Source: Terriglobales bacterium (GTDB taxonomy: Bacteria; Acidobacteriota; Terriglobia; Terriglobales; Acidobacteriaceae). From it: DNA of 5,538 bases. Positions 1-5,538 of the stretch are shown here, piece after piece. The DNA lies in NCBI GenBank assembly GCA_019241735.1, contig JAFAWN010000139.1, forward strand, positions 1 through 5,538, read 5' to 3'. Position numbers and translations under genes: made by a program. Below the pieces are notes generated by a model that worked only from the letters and a program-made list of their open reading frames with translations, had not been told where the DNA came from and searched no databases. Each line of letters starts with the position of its first letter. Position 1 is the stretch's first letter.

Positions 1-44
1 AGGAGCAAAGCGATTGCGAAGTGAGTTCGCAAAGCAGGAGCAAG
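1..44. repeat. Short palindrome flanked by direct repeats
   Basis: A perfect 7-bp inverted repeat, TTGCGAA (14-20) and TTCGCAA (26-32), encloses a 5-base loop GTGAG. The 8-mer AGGAGCAA occurs on both sides (1-8 and 36-43), and GCAAAGC also occurs twice (5-11 and 29-35). This symmetric layout resembles a small interspersed intergenic repeat unit, but only one copy is visible and the window edge cuts the left side. It could equally be the end of a neighbouring gene or a hairpin belonging to an upstream transcript. No T-run follows it, so a classical terminator is unlikely. Confidence 0.35.
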
Positions 45-279
45 TCTCATACTCATTCTTCCGGGCCTTTCTGTGCATTGGCGCGGGGACGAGGCGAACA
101 GAACTGTAAAAGTCCCAAGGGTTGTACATTGAAATGGGAGGGTTTGCAAGCGCAGAGTGGCTAGGGTGGCTGCTTAGAGTACCCGCAATCCGTTCGCAAA
201 ATACGAAACTATGGACTATTCGCACCAGCGGGTGCAGAAGAGTTGCTTCTTAAAAGCTTCACCGGATAGCATCAGATTC
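45..279. other. Intergenic region before the small secreted protein
   Basis: No convincing coding sequence lies here. Two forward frames stay open from the left edge (to about 108 and about 164), but their translations are rich in Ser, Lys, Arg and Cys and resemble no family I know. No clear -35/-10 pair was found. TTCGCAAA at 193-200 repeats the right arm of the palindrome at 26-33. The promoter of the gene that follows must lie here, but I cannot place it. Confidence 0.4.
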
Positions 280-765
280 ATGTGCAGGGTCGGATTTCTC
301 TTTATATCTGTGATCGTATTGAGCGCGATCACCGAGGCTCAGCCGGTAACATTGACCCTTCAGCAAGACCTCAGCTCTAAATTGCCCACTGGGACTGAGT
401 TCACGGCTAGAGACTCGACGGGAAAGGTTTATCACGGACATGTGGTTACCCATCCTGCGCACCGATTACTTCGCCGCGGGTGGATGAGGTTGGTATTCGA
501 TGATTCCGTAGTGCCGGTTACAAACGAAGGCGTGTTTCGGGCGGGAAACAAGATGCGCCTGCTGAAGTTTGGCGGCTCGCTCGGGCTGGGGAAACTAGCA
601 GACGACTCTGTGGACGGAACCATCGGAGCAAAAAAGGCTCGTTACGTTGCAGCGGCGGTTGCGATTCCGTTAATCGTTATCCAAAAAGGCGGCGAAGCCC
701 GGCTTCACAAGGGTGACACTGTTGATGTCGAACCCAGACGCGATTCCGTGGTGAAAGGCGAGTAA
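280..765 (+). CDS. Small secreted protein of unknown function
   Basis: The encoded protein is 161 residues from the ATG at 280. Residues 1-20 form a classical signal peptide: a short MCR n-region, a hydrophobic core, and likely cleavage after TEA before Gln21. The mature part begins with a beta-rich stretch (about 22-75) containing a GT-FTA motif and a basic patch, HRLLRRGWMRLVFD (61-74). A Gly-rich linker (about 97-118), a hydrophobic segment YVAAAVAIPLIVI (122-134) and a C-terminal KGDTVDVEP element (144-152) follow. The pattern loosely recalls acidobacterial exported proteins with repeated 'avoid-low-solubility' beta units, but I cannot name a family. An in-frame ATG at 211 would add 23 hydrophilic residues before the signal peptide. 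Neither start has a clear Shine-Dalgarno, and 280 is preferred because it places the signal peptide at the N-terminus. The gene converges on the permease operon with 27 bases between stop codons. Confidence 0.7.
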   Translation: MCRVGFLFISVIVLSAITEAQPVTLTLQQDLSSKLPTGTEFTARDSTGKVYHGHVVTHPAHRLLRRGWMRLVFDDSVVPVTNEGVFRAGNKMRLLKFGGSLGLGKLADDSVDGTIGAKKARYVAAAVAIPLIVIQKGGEARLHKGDTVDVEPRRDSVVKGE

Positions 766-783
766 GCCCCTGCCTCGCCTCAC
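751..783. terminator. Candidate bidirectional hairpin between convergent genes
   Basis: AGGCGAG (756-762) pairs perfectly with CTCGCCT (774-780) across an 11-base loop. The stem can be extended by GTG/CAC (751-753 with 781-783) around a two-A bulge. The left arm ends the secreted-protein gene and the stop codon sits in the loop. The site lies just past the stop of the minus-strand permease gene. Neither strand has a strong T-run (GATTCTT on +, CCTTTC on -), so efficient intrinsic termination is uncertain. Confidence 0.4.
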
Positions 784-792
784 GATTCTTCA

Positions 793-2031
793 TCACTCAT
801 ACCGTAATGACTCGATTGGATCCAGTCCTGCGGCTTTGACCGCCGGCAGCATTCCACTAACAATACCCACCAGCCCAAGGATGCCGGTTGACCACAGCAA
901 AATTGCGGCATCAATCTTCAGGTGAATATCCCCTTCGCTGGCATTTTCTTCAAATGCGCTCCACAGGGTAAGCGAACCGACCGTCCAGGAGACGACATAT
1001 GCCAGTGCGACGCCCGCAAGGCCTCCCAGCAAAGTAATGACCAGTGCTTCCGCCAGAAATTGAAACAGGATGTGCCAGCGGCGCGCTCCCAGGGCTTTTT
1101 CAACGCCAATCTCGCGGGTCCTCTGGGTCACTGAGACCAGCATGATATTCATCAATCCCACACCGCCGATGCCGAGGGTCAGCAATCCTATGAATCCCAG
1201 CAAAATCTTCACCCCGGTAGTGATGGCGCGAAGGTCCATTAAATCGGAAAACACATCGAAGACAAATACGGCCCGCTTGTCCTTGGGATCGAAGCCGTGG
1301 TGGAACGCCAGCGAATTGCGCAAAGCGGAAACCACCCGGGCGTTATCGCCTTCGTATTCCATGACGATAGCGGTGAGATAGCGGGTGTCCTTCAGATCAC
1401 TCATCGAGCTGAACGGCACGTAAATGTGCGCATTCATGTTGTCATCGCCGTTCTGGATGACATGTTTCAGCACACCCACCACCTGGTAGGAGATGCCGTC
1501 CACGCGAATAGCTTCGCCGATCGCGTTCTCGCCCGAAAATAATTTCTTCTTCACATCCGCGCCTAGAACGGCAACCCGGCTATGGGTAAAATCGTCGGCC
1601 TCGCTGAAAGACGCGCCCTCGGCCAACTCCATGCGGCGCATGCGCGGGTAACTCGAATAAACGCCGCTGACCTGATAATTCGAGCCGCGGATGCCATAGG
1701 CCACGCTGCACTGCTTCATTACTTCGGGAGATACGCGCTTAAGGAAAGGAACTTCGTCGCGGATGAAGCCCAAGTCATCGCTGTTCAGCCGCACCTCGAC
1801 ACCGGCCTTGGTGCCGCCGGCCTGGAGGGACGTGCGTCCGGGAAAGACGAACACGAGATTTGTGCCGAATGAGCGGAACGCCATCCATAATCCACGCTCA
1901 AAACCGGCACCGTACGACAGCAACAGCACCACCGTGGCAATTCCCCAAGCCATTCCCAGCATGGTGAGGACGCTGCGCCGGCGGTTGAAGCTCAGCGCTT
2001 CATAGGCCTGGTTGATGAGGTTCGAGATCAT
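793..2031 (-). CDS. MacB/FtsX-type ABC transporter permease (second gene of pair)
   Basis: This 412-residue inner-membrane protein has the type VII (MacB-like) permease layout. It has one N-terminal membrane helix (about 20-44), a large extracytoplasmic MacB_PCD-like domain (about 45-268), and three C-terminal helices (about 273-298, 321-350, 372-395). The FtsX signature NIMLVSVTQRTREIGVEKALGA (split here as 295-304 and 305-316) contains the coupling segment that would contact an ATPase. The protein ends LPAVKAAGLDPIESLRYE, typical of MacB/LolC relatives. No ATP-binding domain is fused, unlike true MacB. The family exports lipoproteins, peptides, drugs or siderophores, or transmits force across the envelope; the substrate cannot be read here. 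It starts 43 bases after the stop of the related upstream permease, so co-transcription is likely. Only a weak GAAAG precedes the ATG. The family call is firm; the precise role is unknown. Confidence 0.93.
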   Translation of the reverse strand: MISNLINQAYEALSFNRRRSVLTMLGMAWGIATVVLLLSYGAGFERGLWMAFRSFGTNLVFVFPGRTSLQAGGTKAGVEVRLNSDDLGFIRDEVPFLKRVSPEVMKQCSVAYGIRGSNYQVSGVYSSYPRMRRMELAEGASFSEADDFTHSRVAVLGADVKKKLFSGENAIGEAIRVDGISYQVVGVLKHVIQNGDDNMNAHIYVPFSSMSDLKDTRYLTAIVMEYEGDNARVVSALRNSLAFHHGFDPKDKRAVFVFDVFSDLMDLRAITTGVKILLGFIGLLTLGIGGVGLMNIMLVSVTQRTREIGVEKALGARRWHILFQFLAEALVITLLGGLAGVALAYVVSWTVGSLTLWSAFEENASEGDIHLKIDAAILLWSTGILGLVGIVSGMLPAVKAAGLDPIESLRYE

Positions 2032-2074
2032 AAATCTTTCGTGGTACCGATCCGCCAGTCGAATTCGTCAGTGC

Positions 2075-3322
2075 CTACTCCTGCCGCAATGCTTCGACCG
2101 GAGGCAGCAAAGCCGCCTGCCGCGCCGGGAACAGGCCTGCGGTGATTCCGGCAATTGCCAGTGATGTAATCGCGATTGCGGCCGACATCGGCACGATACG
2201 CGGAGGATCAAAACCTTCCATAGGAGGCAGCATTGCCAGCAAGGTCACAAAAGCGGTGGTTATGGCCAGCCCAATGCCTCCACTAAGCGCTGTCAGGAAT
2301 GCGCCTTCCACAAAAAACTGCGTCAGAATATTACGGTGAGTTGCGCCCAGCGCTTTGCGCAATCCTATTTCGCGCGTCCGCTCTGCCACCGAAACCAGCA
2401 TGATATTCACGATGCCGATGGCTCCAAGAGCCAGCGTAACCAACCCTACAACTCCGAGGAACCAATCCATGGCGTCGAAAATCTTCGAGACCTTTTGCGA
2501 ATTTTCCACCGTGTCCCAATCTTCAAAGGCGTCTTCCAGCTTGGGATCGAAGCCGTGACGGCGGGCAATAATGTTGTGCACCTCTTCCCGGGAGCGCAGG
2601 TGATCAGCTTTGTTCAGGGGCCGGTAATTTATGAACGAAACTGCATCCTCGGAATTCTGGTCCTTCAGACGGAATAGGCCGCGCATAGTGTCAATGGGAA
2701 TAAAGATGCGGGCGTTAGTGCCGTTGTTGCCGTCCTGCCCGACCTTCGCGAGAACGCCGATCACGTCAAAGCGTATGTCGTTAAGCAAGATGGACGAACC
2801 CACGGCCGGACGGCCGGGGAACACATTCTTAAGCAGCTCCCATCCCACAATGGCTACGCGGCGGCGTTCGCTATTGTCCTCGCCGTTGAACCAGCGGCCG
2901 GTCTGGAGCGGCACATTTCGAATCTGGTTGTATTCTGTCGCCACTCCAAAAACCTGACCGTTGGTGGACCCGTAATCGCTGACCGCTCGAATGTCCTCGC
3001 GATTCAAGACTGCGGAAACTGCTCGCAATGTATGCGCCTCGTTGCGGATGGCCAGATAGTCGCTGTAGGTAAAGTGATATGTCTGGCCCGACTGAAGGCT
3101 TCCCTCGACCGCTGGAATACGTCCCGGGAAAACGAACATAATGTCCTGCCCCAAGGTTGCGAGCTGACGAGTCTGACCGCTGCGAAAGCCTTCGCCGAGG
3201 CCTACCAAAAGCAGGAGGGATCCCACGCCCCATGCAATGCCGAACATGGTCAGGAAGGAACGCAGCTTATGCGCCCACAGCGTGGCCAACGACTGCCGGA
3301 TAATGTCGAGCAGCACTCGCAT
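2075..3322 (-). CDS. MacB/FtsX-type ABC transporter permease (first gene of pair)
   Basis: This 415-residue protein has the same architecture as the downstream permease: a first membrane helix (about 22-44), an extracytoplasmic MacB_PCD-like domain (about 45-285), then helices at about 286-310, 331-365 and 379-400. The coupling segment SVAERTREIGLRKALGAT (311-328) and the terminal LFPARQAALLPPVEALR (397-413) are diagnostic for the FtsX/MacB permease family. FVFPGR (63-68) and HGFDPK (256-261) recur in the downstream protein, which points to a paralogous pair that probably forms a heterodimer. The start at 3322 gives the standard N-terminus of the family and has a purine-rich GGCGGGG about 8-10 bases upstream. 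An in-frame ATG at 3388 would add 22 residues (with LPVPLGRK) and has no ribosome site. It heads a two-gene operon; no ATPase or MacA-like adaptor adjoins it. The substrate is unknown. Confidence 0.93.
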   Translation of the reverse strand: MRVLLDIIRQSLATLWAHKLRSFLTMFGIAWGVGSLLLLVGLGEGFRSGQTRQLATLGQDIMFVFPGRIPAVEGSLQSGQTYHFTYSDYLAIRNEAHTLRAVSAVLNREDIRAVSDYGSTNGQVFGVATEYNQIRNVPLQTGRWFNGEDNSERRRVAIVGWELLKNVFPGRPAVGSSILLNDIRFDVIGVLAKVGQDGNNGTNARIFIPIDTMRGLFRLKDQNSEDAVSFINYRPLNKADHLRSREEVHNIIARRHGFDPKLEDAFEDWDTVENSQKVSKIFDAMDWFLGVVGLVTLALGAIGIVNIMLVSVAERTREIGLRKALGATHRNILTQFFVEGAFLTALSGGIGLAITTAFVTLLAMLPPMEGFDPPRIVPMSAAIAITSLAIAGITAGLFPARQAALLPPVEALRQE

Positions 3323-3399
3323 AAGTTTAACCCCGCCAGTCTTCCGGCCAAGGGGTACAGGCAGATGCAGAAACCCAAGCCTTGTCATTGATACGATGT

Positions 3400-3410
3400 G
3401 AGATTATCTC
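3400..3410. promoter_or_regulatory. Possible operator palindrome over a -10-like hexamer
   Basis: GAGATTATCTC is a perfect inverted repeat of two 5-base arms around one central base. It overlaps the minus-strand GATAAT (3403-3408), a plausible -10 element for the permease operon. A repressor site in this position would make sense for an efflux-type operon, but the arms are short, no regulator gene is in the window, and chance occurrence is possible. Confidence 0.2.
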
Positions 3411-3597
3411 TGGTTCCATATATCGATGGTTGCGAGTGCAGAGGTTGGATGACGTGAATCTTTCAGAGCCCAATTTCTTTTAGACCAGCGTCGCGGAGAA
3501 AAGAGAGCACAGTTTCACGGCTGGAGGCTAACCTTAGGGCATATTGGCCGTCTAAACGCCGGCCCGCGATGGCTGCCTTCGCTCGACTTCAAAGCAC

Positions 3598-3602
3598 AAG
3601 GA
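3598..3602 (+). promoter_or_regulatory. Ribosome binding site of the DUF2911 gene
   Basis: AAGGA lies 8 bases before the ATG at 3611. It is the only good Shine-Dalgarno near the two candidate starts and decides for 3611 over 3569. The choice also puts the signal peptide at the very N-terminus. Confidence 0.65.
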
Positions 3603-3610
3603 CACAGAAC

Positions 3611-4696
3611 ATGTTCAGGAGACATCTGTTGGCGCTGTTGATGACCGCCGCCTTTCTGCTCATTGGCTCAAACCTCGAAGCTCAATTTCAGAACGGCAAC
3701 CAGTCGGTCCTGCTCAATTTGCCGCTGCTCAGCCAACAGGCGCGGGTCAGCCAGAGGATCGGAATCACTGACATCACCATCACCTACCATCGCCCACTGG
3801 TGAATGGAAGAAAGATATGGGGCACGGTAGTCCCTTTTGGACAGGTGTGGCGGGCCGGAGCTGACGAAAATACCGTGATTGAGTTTACCAATGCGGTGAG
3901 TATCGAGGGGAAGGAGCTTCCCAAGGGGACTTACGGCCTGCATATGATCCCCGGCGAGAATCAATGGACGATAATTTTTTCGAAGAATTCAACTTCCTGG
4001 GGAAGCTTCACCTACAACCCTGCCGAGGATGCCCTGCGCGTTACCGTGAAACCGCAAGCCGATGAGTTCCACGAAGCGCTGATGTATGAGTTCGACGACT
4101 TGAAAGCGGACTCCGCCACAATTAACTTGCGCTGGGAAAAAATCCGGGTGCCCTTCCGCGTGGCAGTAAACGTAAATGAAATAGTTGAGCACAGCCTTCC
4201 GAACCAGCTGCGCGGATATGCGCAATATACCTGGGAAGGCTACGATGACGCCGCTACGTGGTTGCTGGAATTCAAAGGCAATCTGGACCAGGCGCTCAAA
4301 TACGCCGATCTGTCAATCCAGAATGAAGAGCGTTACGACAACTTAATGACAAAATCGCGGATCCTGGAAGCGCAGGGGAAAAAACAGGAAGCCGCGGCGG
4401 TACGTGAGCGTGCTTTGCAGAAAGCAACTGTCCTGCAAATGCATTTTTACGCGCGGCAACTGCAACAGCAGGGCAAACAGGAAGAAGCATTTGCGGTCTA
4501 TCGCGAAAACGCCAAGAAGAATCCGACGGAATGGGTAGTGCACACGGGCCTGGCCCGGGTTTATTCGGCGCAGCACGATTTTCCGGCGGCGGCGAGGGAA
4601 ATGAGATTGGCGGTTGCAGGCGCCCCCGAAGCGCAGAAAGCGTATCTGGAGGGCCTGGCGAAGCGATTAGATGCGAAGGACGATATCAACAAATAA
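3611..4696 (+). CDS. Exported DUF2911 protein with C-terminal TPR-like repeats
   Basis: The protein has 361 residues. Residues 1-24 are a signal peptide (MFRRHLLALL, hydrophobic core, cleavage after LEA before Gln25), so it is exported to the periplasm or beyond. Residues about 46-186 match DUF2911: the domain opens at RVSQRIGITDITITYHRP, followed by NGRKIWGTVVPFGQVWRAGA (65-84), the core PKGTYGLHMIP (104-114), and WTIIFSKN. Residues about 211-341 are helical and TPR-like, with pairs such as ALKYADLSI, ILEAQGKKQEAAAVRERAL, QLQQQGKQEEAFAVYRENA and ARVYSAQHDFPAAAREMRLA. DUF2911 has no established biochemical function; the TPR part suggests protein-protein contacts. The family is common in Bacteroidota and Acidobacteriota. 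The gene appears monocistronic: it is divergent from the permeases and followed by a terminator. An extension to the ATG at 3569 would add 14 residues ahead of the signal peptide and is unlikely. Confidence 0.9.
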   Translation: MFRRHLLALLMTAAFLLIGSNLEAQFQNGNQSVLLNLPLLSQQARVSQRIGITDITITYHRPLVNGRKIWGTVVPFGQVWRAGADENTVIEFTNAVSIEGKELPKGTYGLHMIPGENQWTIIFSKNSTSWGSFTYNPAEDALRVTVKPQADEFHEALMYEFDDLKADSATINLRWEKIRVPFRVAVNVNEIVEHSLPNQLRGYAQYTWEGYDDAATWLLEFKGNLDQALKYADLSIQNEERYDNLMTKSRILEAQGKKQEAAAVRERALQKATVLQMHFYARQLQQQGKQEEAFAVYRENAKKNPTEWVVHTGLARVYSAQHDFPAAAREMRLAVAGAPEAQKAYLEGLAKRLDAKDDINK

Positions 4697-4753
4697 TTGC
4701 AAGCCCTGCTACTGGAAGATTGGGCCGTGCGAACTGACCTGCCAGACTAGAGT

Positions 4754-4786
4754 CTGAGATGAGCACCGCGATCTCAGCCAGTTTTT
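4754..4786 (+). terminator. Intrinsic terminator of the DUF2911 gene
   Basis: CTGAGAT (4754-4760) pairs perfectly with ATCTCAG (4771-4777) over a 10-base loop, and five T residues follow at 4782-4786, four bases past the stem. It lies 57 bases after the DUF2911 stop codon. The right arm contains the stop codon (4774-4776) of the convergent dehydrogenase gene, so the terminator is embedded in its 3' end. A second small palindrome, CAGACT/AGTCTG (4743-4748 and 4751-4756), overlaps the left arm. On the minus strand no T-run follows, so it probably acts in one direction only. Confidence 0.6.
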
Positions 4787-5538
4787 GTCGTTGCCACCTT
4801 AGCCTCGGGATAATCATAGACACCCCTGCCGCTCTTGCGGCCCAGTCTTCCGGCATTCACATACTGCACCAGTAACGGCGCGGGCCGGTATTTTTCCCCC
4901 AGAGTTTTGTGCAGATATTGAAGAATCTGCAAACGCGTGTCCAGGCCTACAAGATCCACTAATTCGAACGGCCCCATAGGGTGGTTTAGCCCCAGCTTAA
5001 GCGCTTTGTCGATGTCGGCGGCGGAGGCAATGCCCTCCTGAAGCATGAGGAAAGCCTCGTTTCCAATCATTGCGTTGATGCGGCTGGTGATGAATCCGGG
5101 GGACTCTTTAATAATCACCACTTCCTTGCCCATGCGGCGTCCAACTTCCTCGACTGTAGCGAGCGTCTCCGCATCTGTTTCCAGGCCGCGGACCACCTCC
5201 AGCAATTTCATCTTGTGCACAGGATTAAAAAAATGCATACCGACGCATTTGCTGGCGCGGTAGGTGACGCTGGCAATTTCGGTAATGCTGAGCGACGAAG
5301 TGTTCGAAGCGAGAATGGTTGGTGGACGGCAAATTTTGTCGAGCAGGGTGAAAATCTCAATCTTCGATTCCATCTCTTCGGGGACTGCTTCAATCACGAG
5401 ATCGGCTTCGCGGGCCGCCTCTTCGACTGATCCTGCATATTCCAGCCGGCCTAAAGCGGCCTCTGCATCCGAGCCTGATACTTTCCCAAGACTCACTGCT
5501 TTTTCAAGATTGCCGCGGATTTCCTCCTCGGCGCGACG
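4774..5538 (-). CDS. 3-hydroxybutyryl-CoA / 3-hydroxyacyl-CoA dehydrogenase, N-terminus beyond window
   Basis: The enzyme oxidises (S)-3-hydroxyacyl-CoA to 3-ketoacyl-CoA with NAD(P), or does the reverse, in beta-oxidation or butyrate/PHB-type pathways in the cytosol. The frame is open to the right edge: the 14 codons before the GTG at 5496 read RRAEEEIRGNLEKA, which fits the family. The gene is therefore cut and 254 residues are visible; about 35-40, including the GxGxxG nucleotide loop, are missing. In visible numbering, ADLVIEAVPE (45-54) and the NTSS motif (79-82) end the Rossmann part. The catalytic His102 in GMHFFNP and Glu114 in LLEVV form the dyad. The C-terminal helical domain carries HPMGPFELVDLVGLD (186-200) and GRLGRKSGRGVYDY (230-243). 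The normally conserved substrate-contact Asn (Asn208 in human HADH) is Ser152 here, in GFITSR. It could be named hbd, fadB2 or paaH; substrate length cannot be told. Confidence 0.93.
   Translation of the reverse strand, partial: RRAEEEIRGNLEKAVSLGKVSGSDAEAALGRLEYAGSVEEAAREADLVIEAVPEEMESKIEIFTLLDKICRPPTILASNTSSLSITEIASVTYRASKCVGMHFFNPVHKMKLLEVVRGLETDAETLATVEEVGRRMGKEVVIIKESPGFITSRINAMIGNEAFLMLQEGIASAADIDKALKLGLNHPMGPFELVDLVGLDTRLQILQYLHKTLGEKYRPAPLLVQYVNAGRLGRKSGRGVYDYPEAKVATTKTG

Larger units (their letters stand above)
3323..3610. other. Divergent intergenic region
   Basis: These 288 bases separate the permease operon (leftward) from the DUF2911 gene (rightward), so promoters for both should lie here. 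On the minus strand a GATAAT hexamer (3403-3408) matches five of six -10 consensus bases, but no good -35 is found at 16-18 bases. On the + strand CATATT (3540-3545) is a weak -10 candidate, also without a partner. A short palindrome at 3400-3410 is listed separately. An ATG at 3569 is in frame with the DUF2911 gene but has no ribosome site. No RNA gene or riboswitch was recognised. Confidence 0.45.

Noticed and set aside
2..164. Frames open from the left edge that could be the tail of an upstream gene
   Set aside because: Two frames stay open, neither reads like a conserved protein end, and the region contains a palindrome and direct repeats typical of non-coding DNA.
144..179. TTGCAA (144-149) as a -35 element for the small secreted protein
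   Set aside because: No -10-like hexamer lies at 16-18 bases downstream, so it does not form a usable promoter pair.
922..1872. Several open frames on the + strand (70-103 codons) across the downstream permease gene
   Set aside because: They lie wholly opposite a strongly supported permease gene, have no family resemblance, and look like antisense shadows of a GC-rich coding region.
3032..3391. A 119-codon + strand frame opposite the start of the upstream permease
   Set aside because: It is antisense to the conserved N-terminal part of the permease, has low-complexity content, and lacks a recognisable domain or ribosome site.
3474..3506. Possible hairpin between TTTCTTTT and AAAAGAGA in the divergent region
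   Set aside because: The stem is A/T-rich with a 17-base loop and would be weak. It is not a convincing terminator or riboswitch.
3668..3964. A 98-codon minus-strand frame inside the DUF2911 gene
   Set aside because: It lies opposite the conserved DUF2911 core and its translation resembles no protein family.

Overview
The window looks like chromosomal DNA from a soil-type Acidobacteriota bacterium (Terriglobia/Koribacter-like). This rests on a moderately high GC content (by eye), a secreted DUF2911 protein with TPR-like repeats, MacB/FtsX-type permeases lying without an ATPase (a habit known from Acidobacteria), and a 3-hydroxyacyl-CoA dehydrogenase of the kind seen in Acidobacteria and Firmicutes. 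The taxonomic call is inference from protein resemblance recalled from memory; there is no rRNA or other marker gene.

Layout from left to right. Positions 1-279 hold no convincing gene, but a short palindrome flanked by direct repeats lies at 1-44. A small secreted protein of unknown function follows on the + strand (280-765). It converges on a two-gene minus-strand operon of MacB-type ABC permeases: the upstream gene at 2075-3322, then 43 bases, then the downstream gene at 793-2031. A hairpin at 751-783 lies between the convergent genes. A 288-base divergent intergenic region (3323-3610) separates the permease operon from a + strand gene for an exported DUF2911 plus TPR-like protein (3611-4696). 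That gene converges on the 3' end of a minus-strand 3-hydroxybutyryl-CoA dehydrogenase gene, which runs off the right edge (4774-5538). A hairpin with a T-run at 4754-4786 is a good terminator for the DUF2911 gene and overlaps the dehydrogenase stop codon.

How the genes work together. The two permeases are related to each other and most simply form a heterodimeric inner-membrane transporter or mechanotransmission module, but neither an ATP-binding subunit nor a MacA-type adaptor is encoded with them. The operon is closed on both sides by oppositely oriented genes, so any ATPase must come from elsewhere. The other three genes show no obvious functional link to the permeases; the dehydrogenase belongs to fatty-acid or butyrate-type acyl-CoA metabolism. 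No mobile element, CRISPR array, tRNA or rRNA was seen. The most interesting points are the orphan permease pair, the Asn-to-Ser change at a conserved active-site position of the dehydrogenase, and the unclassified small secreted protein.
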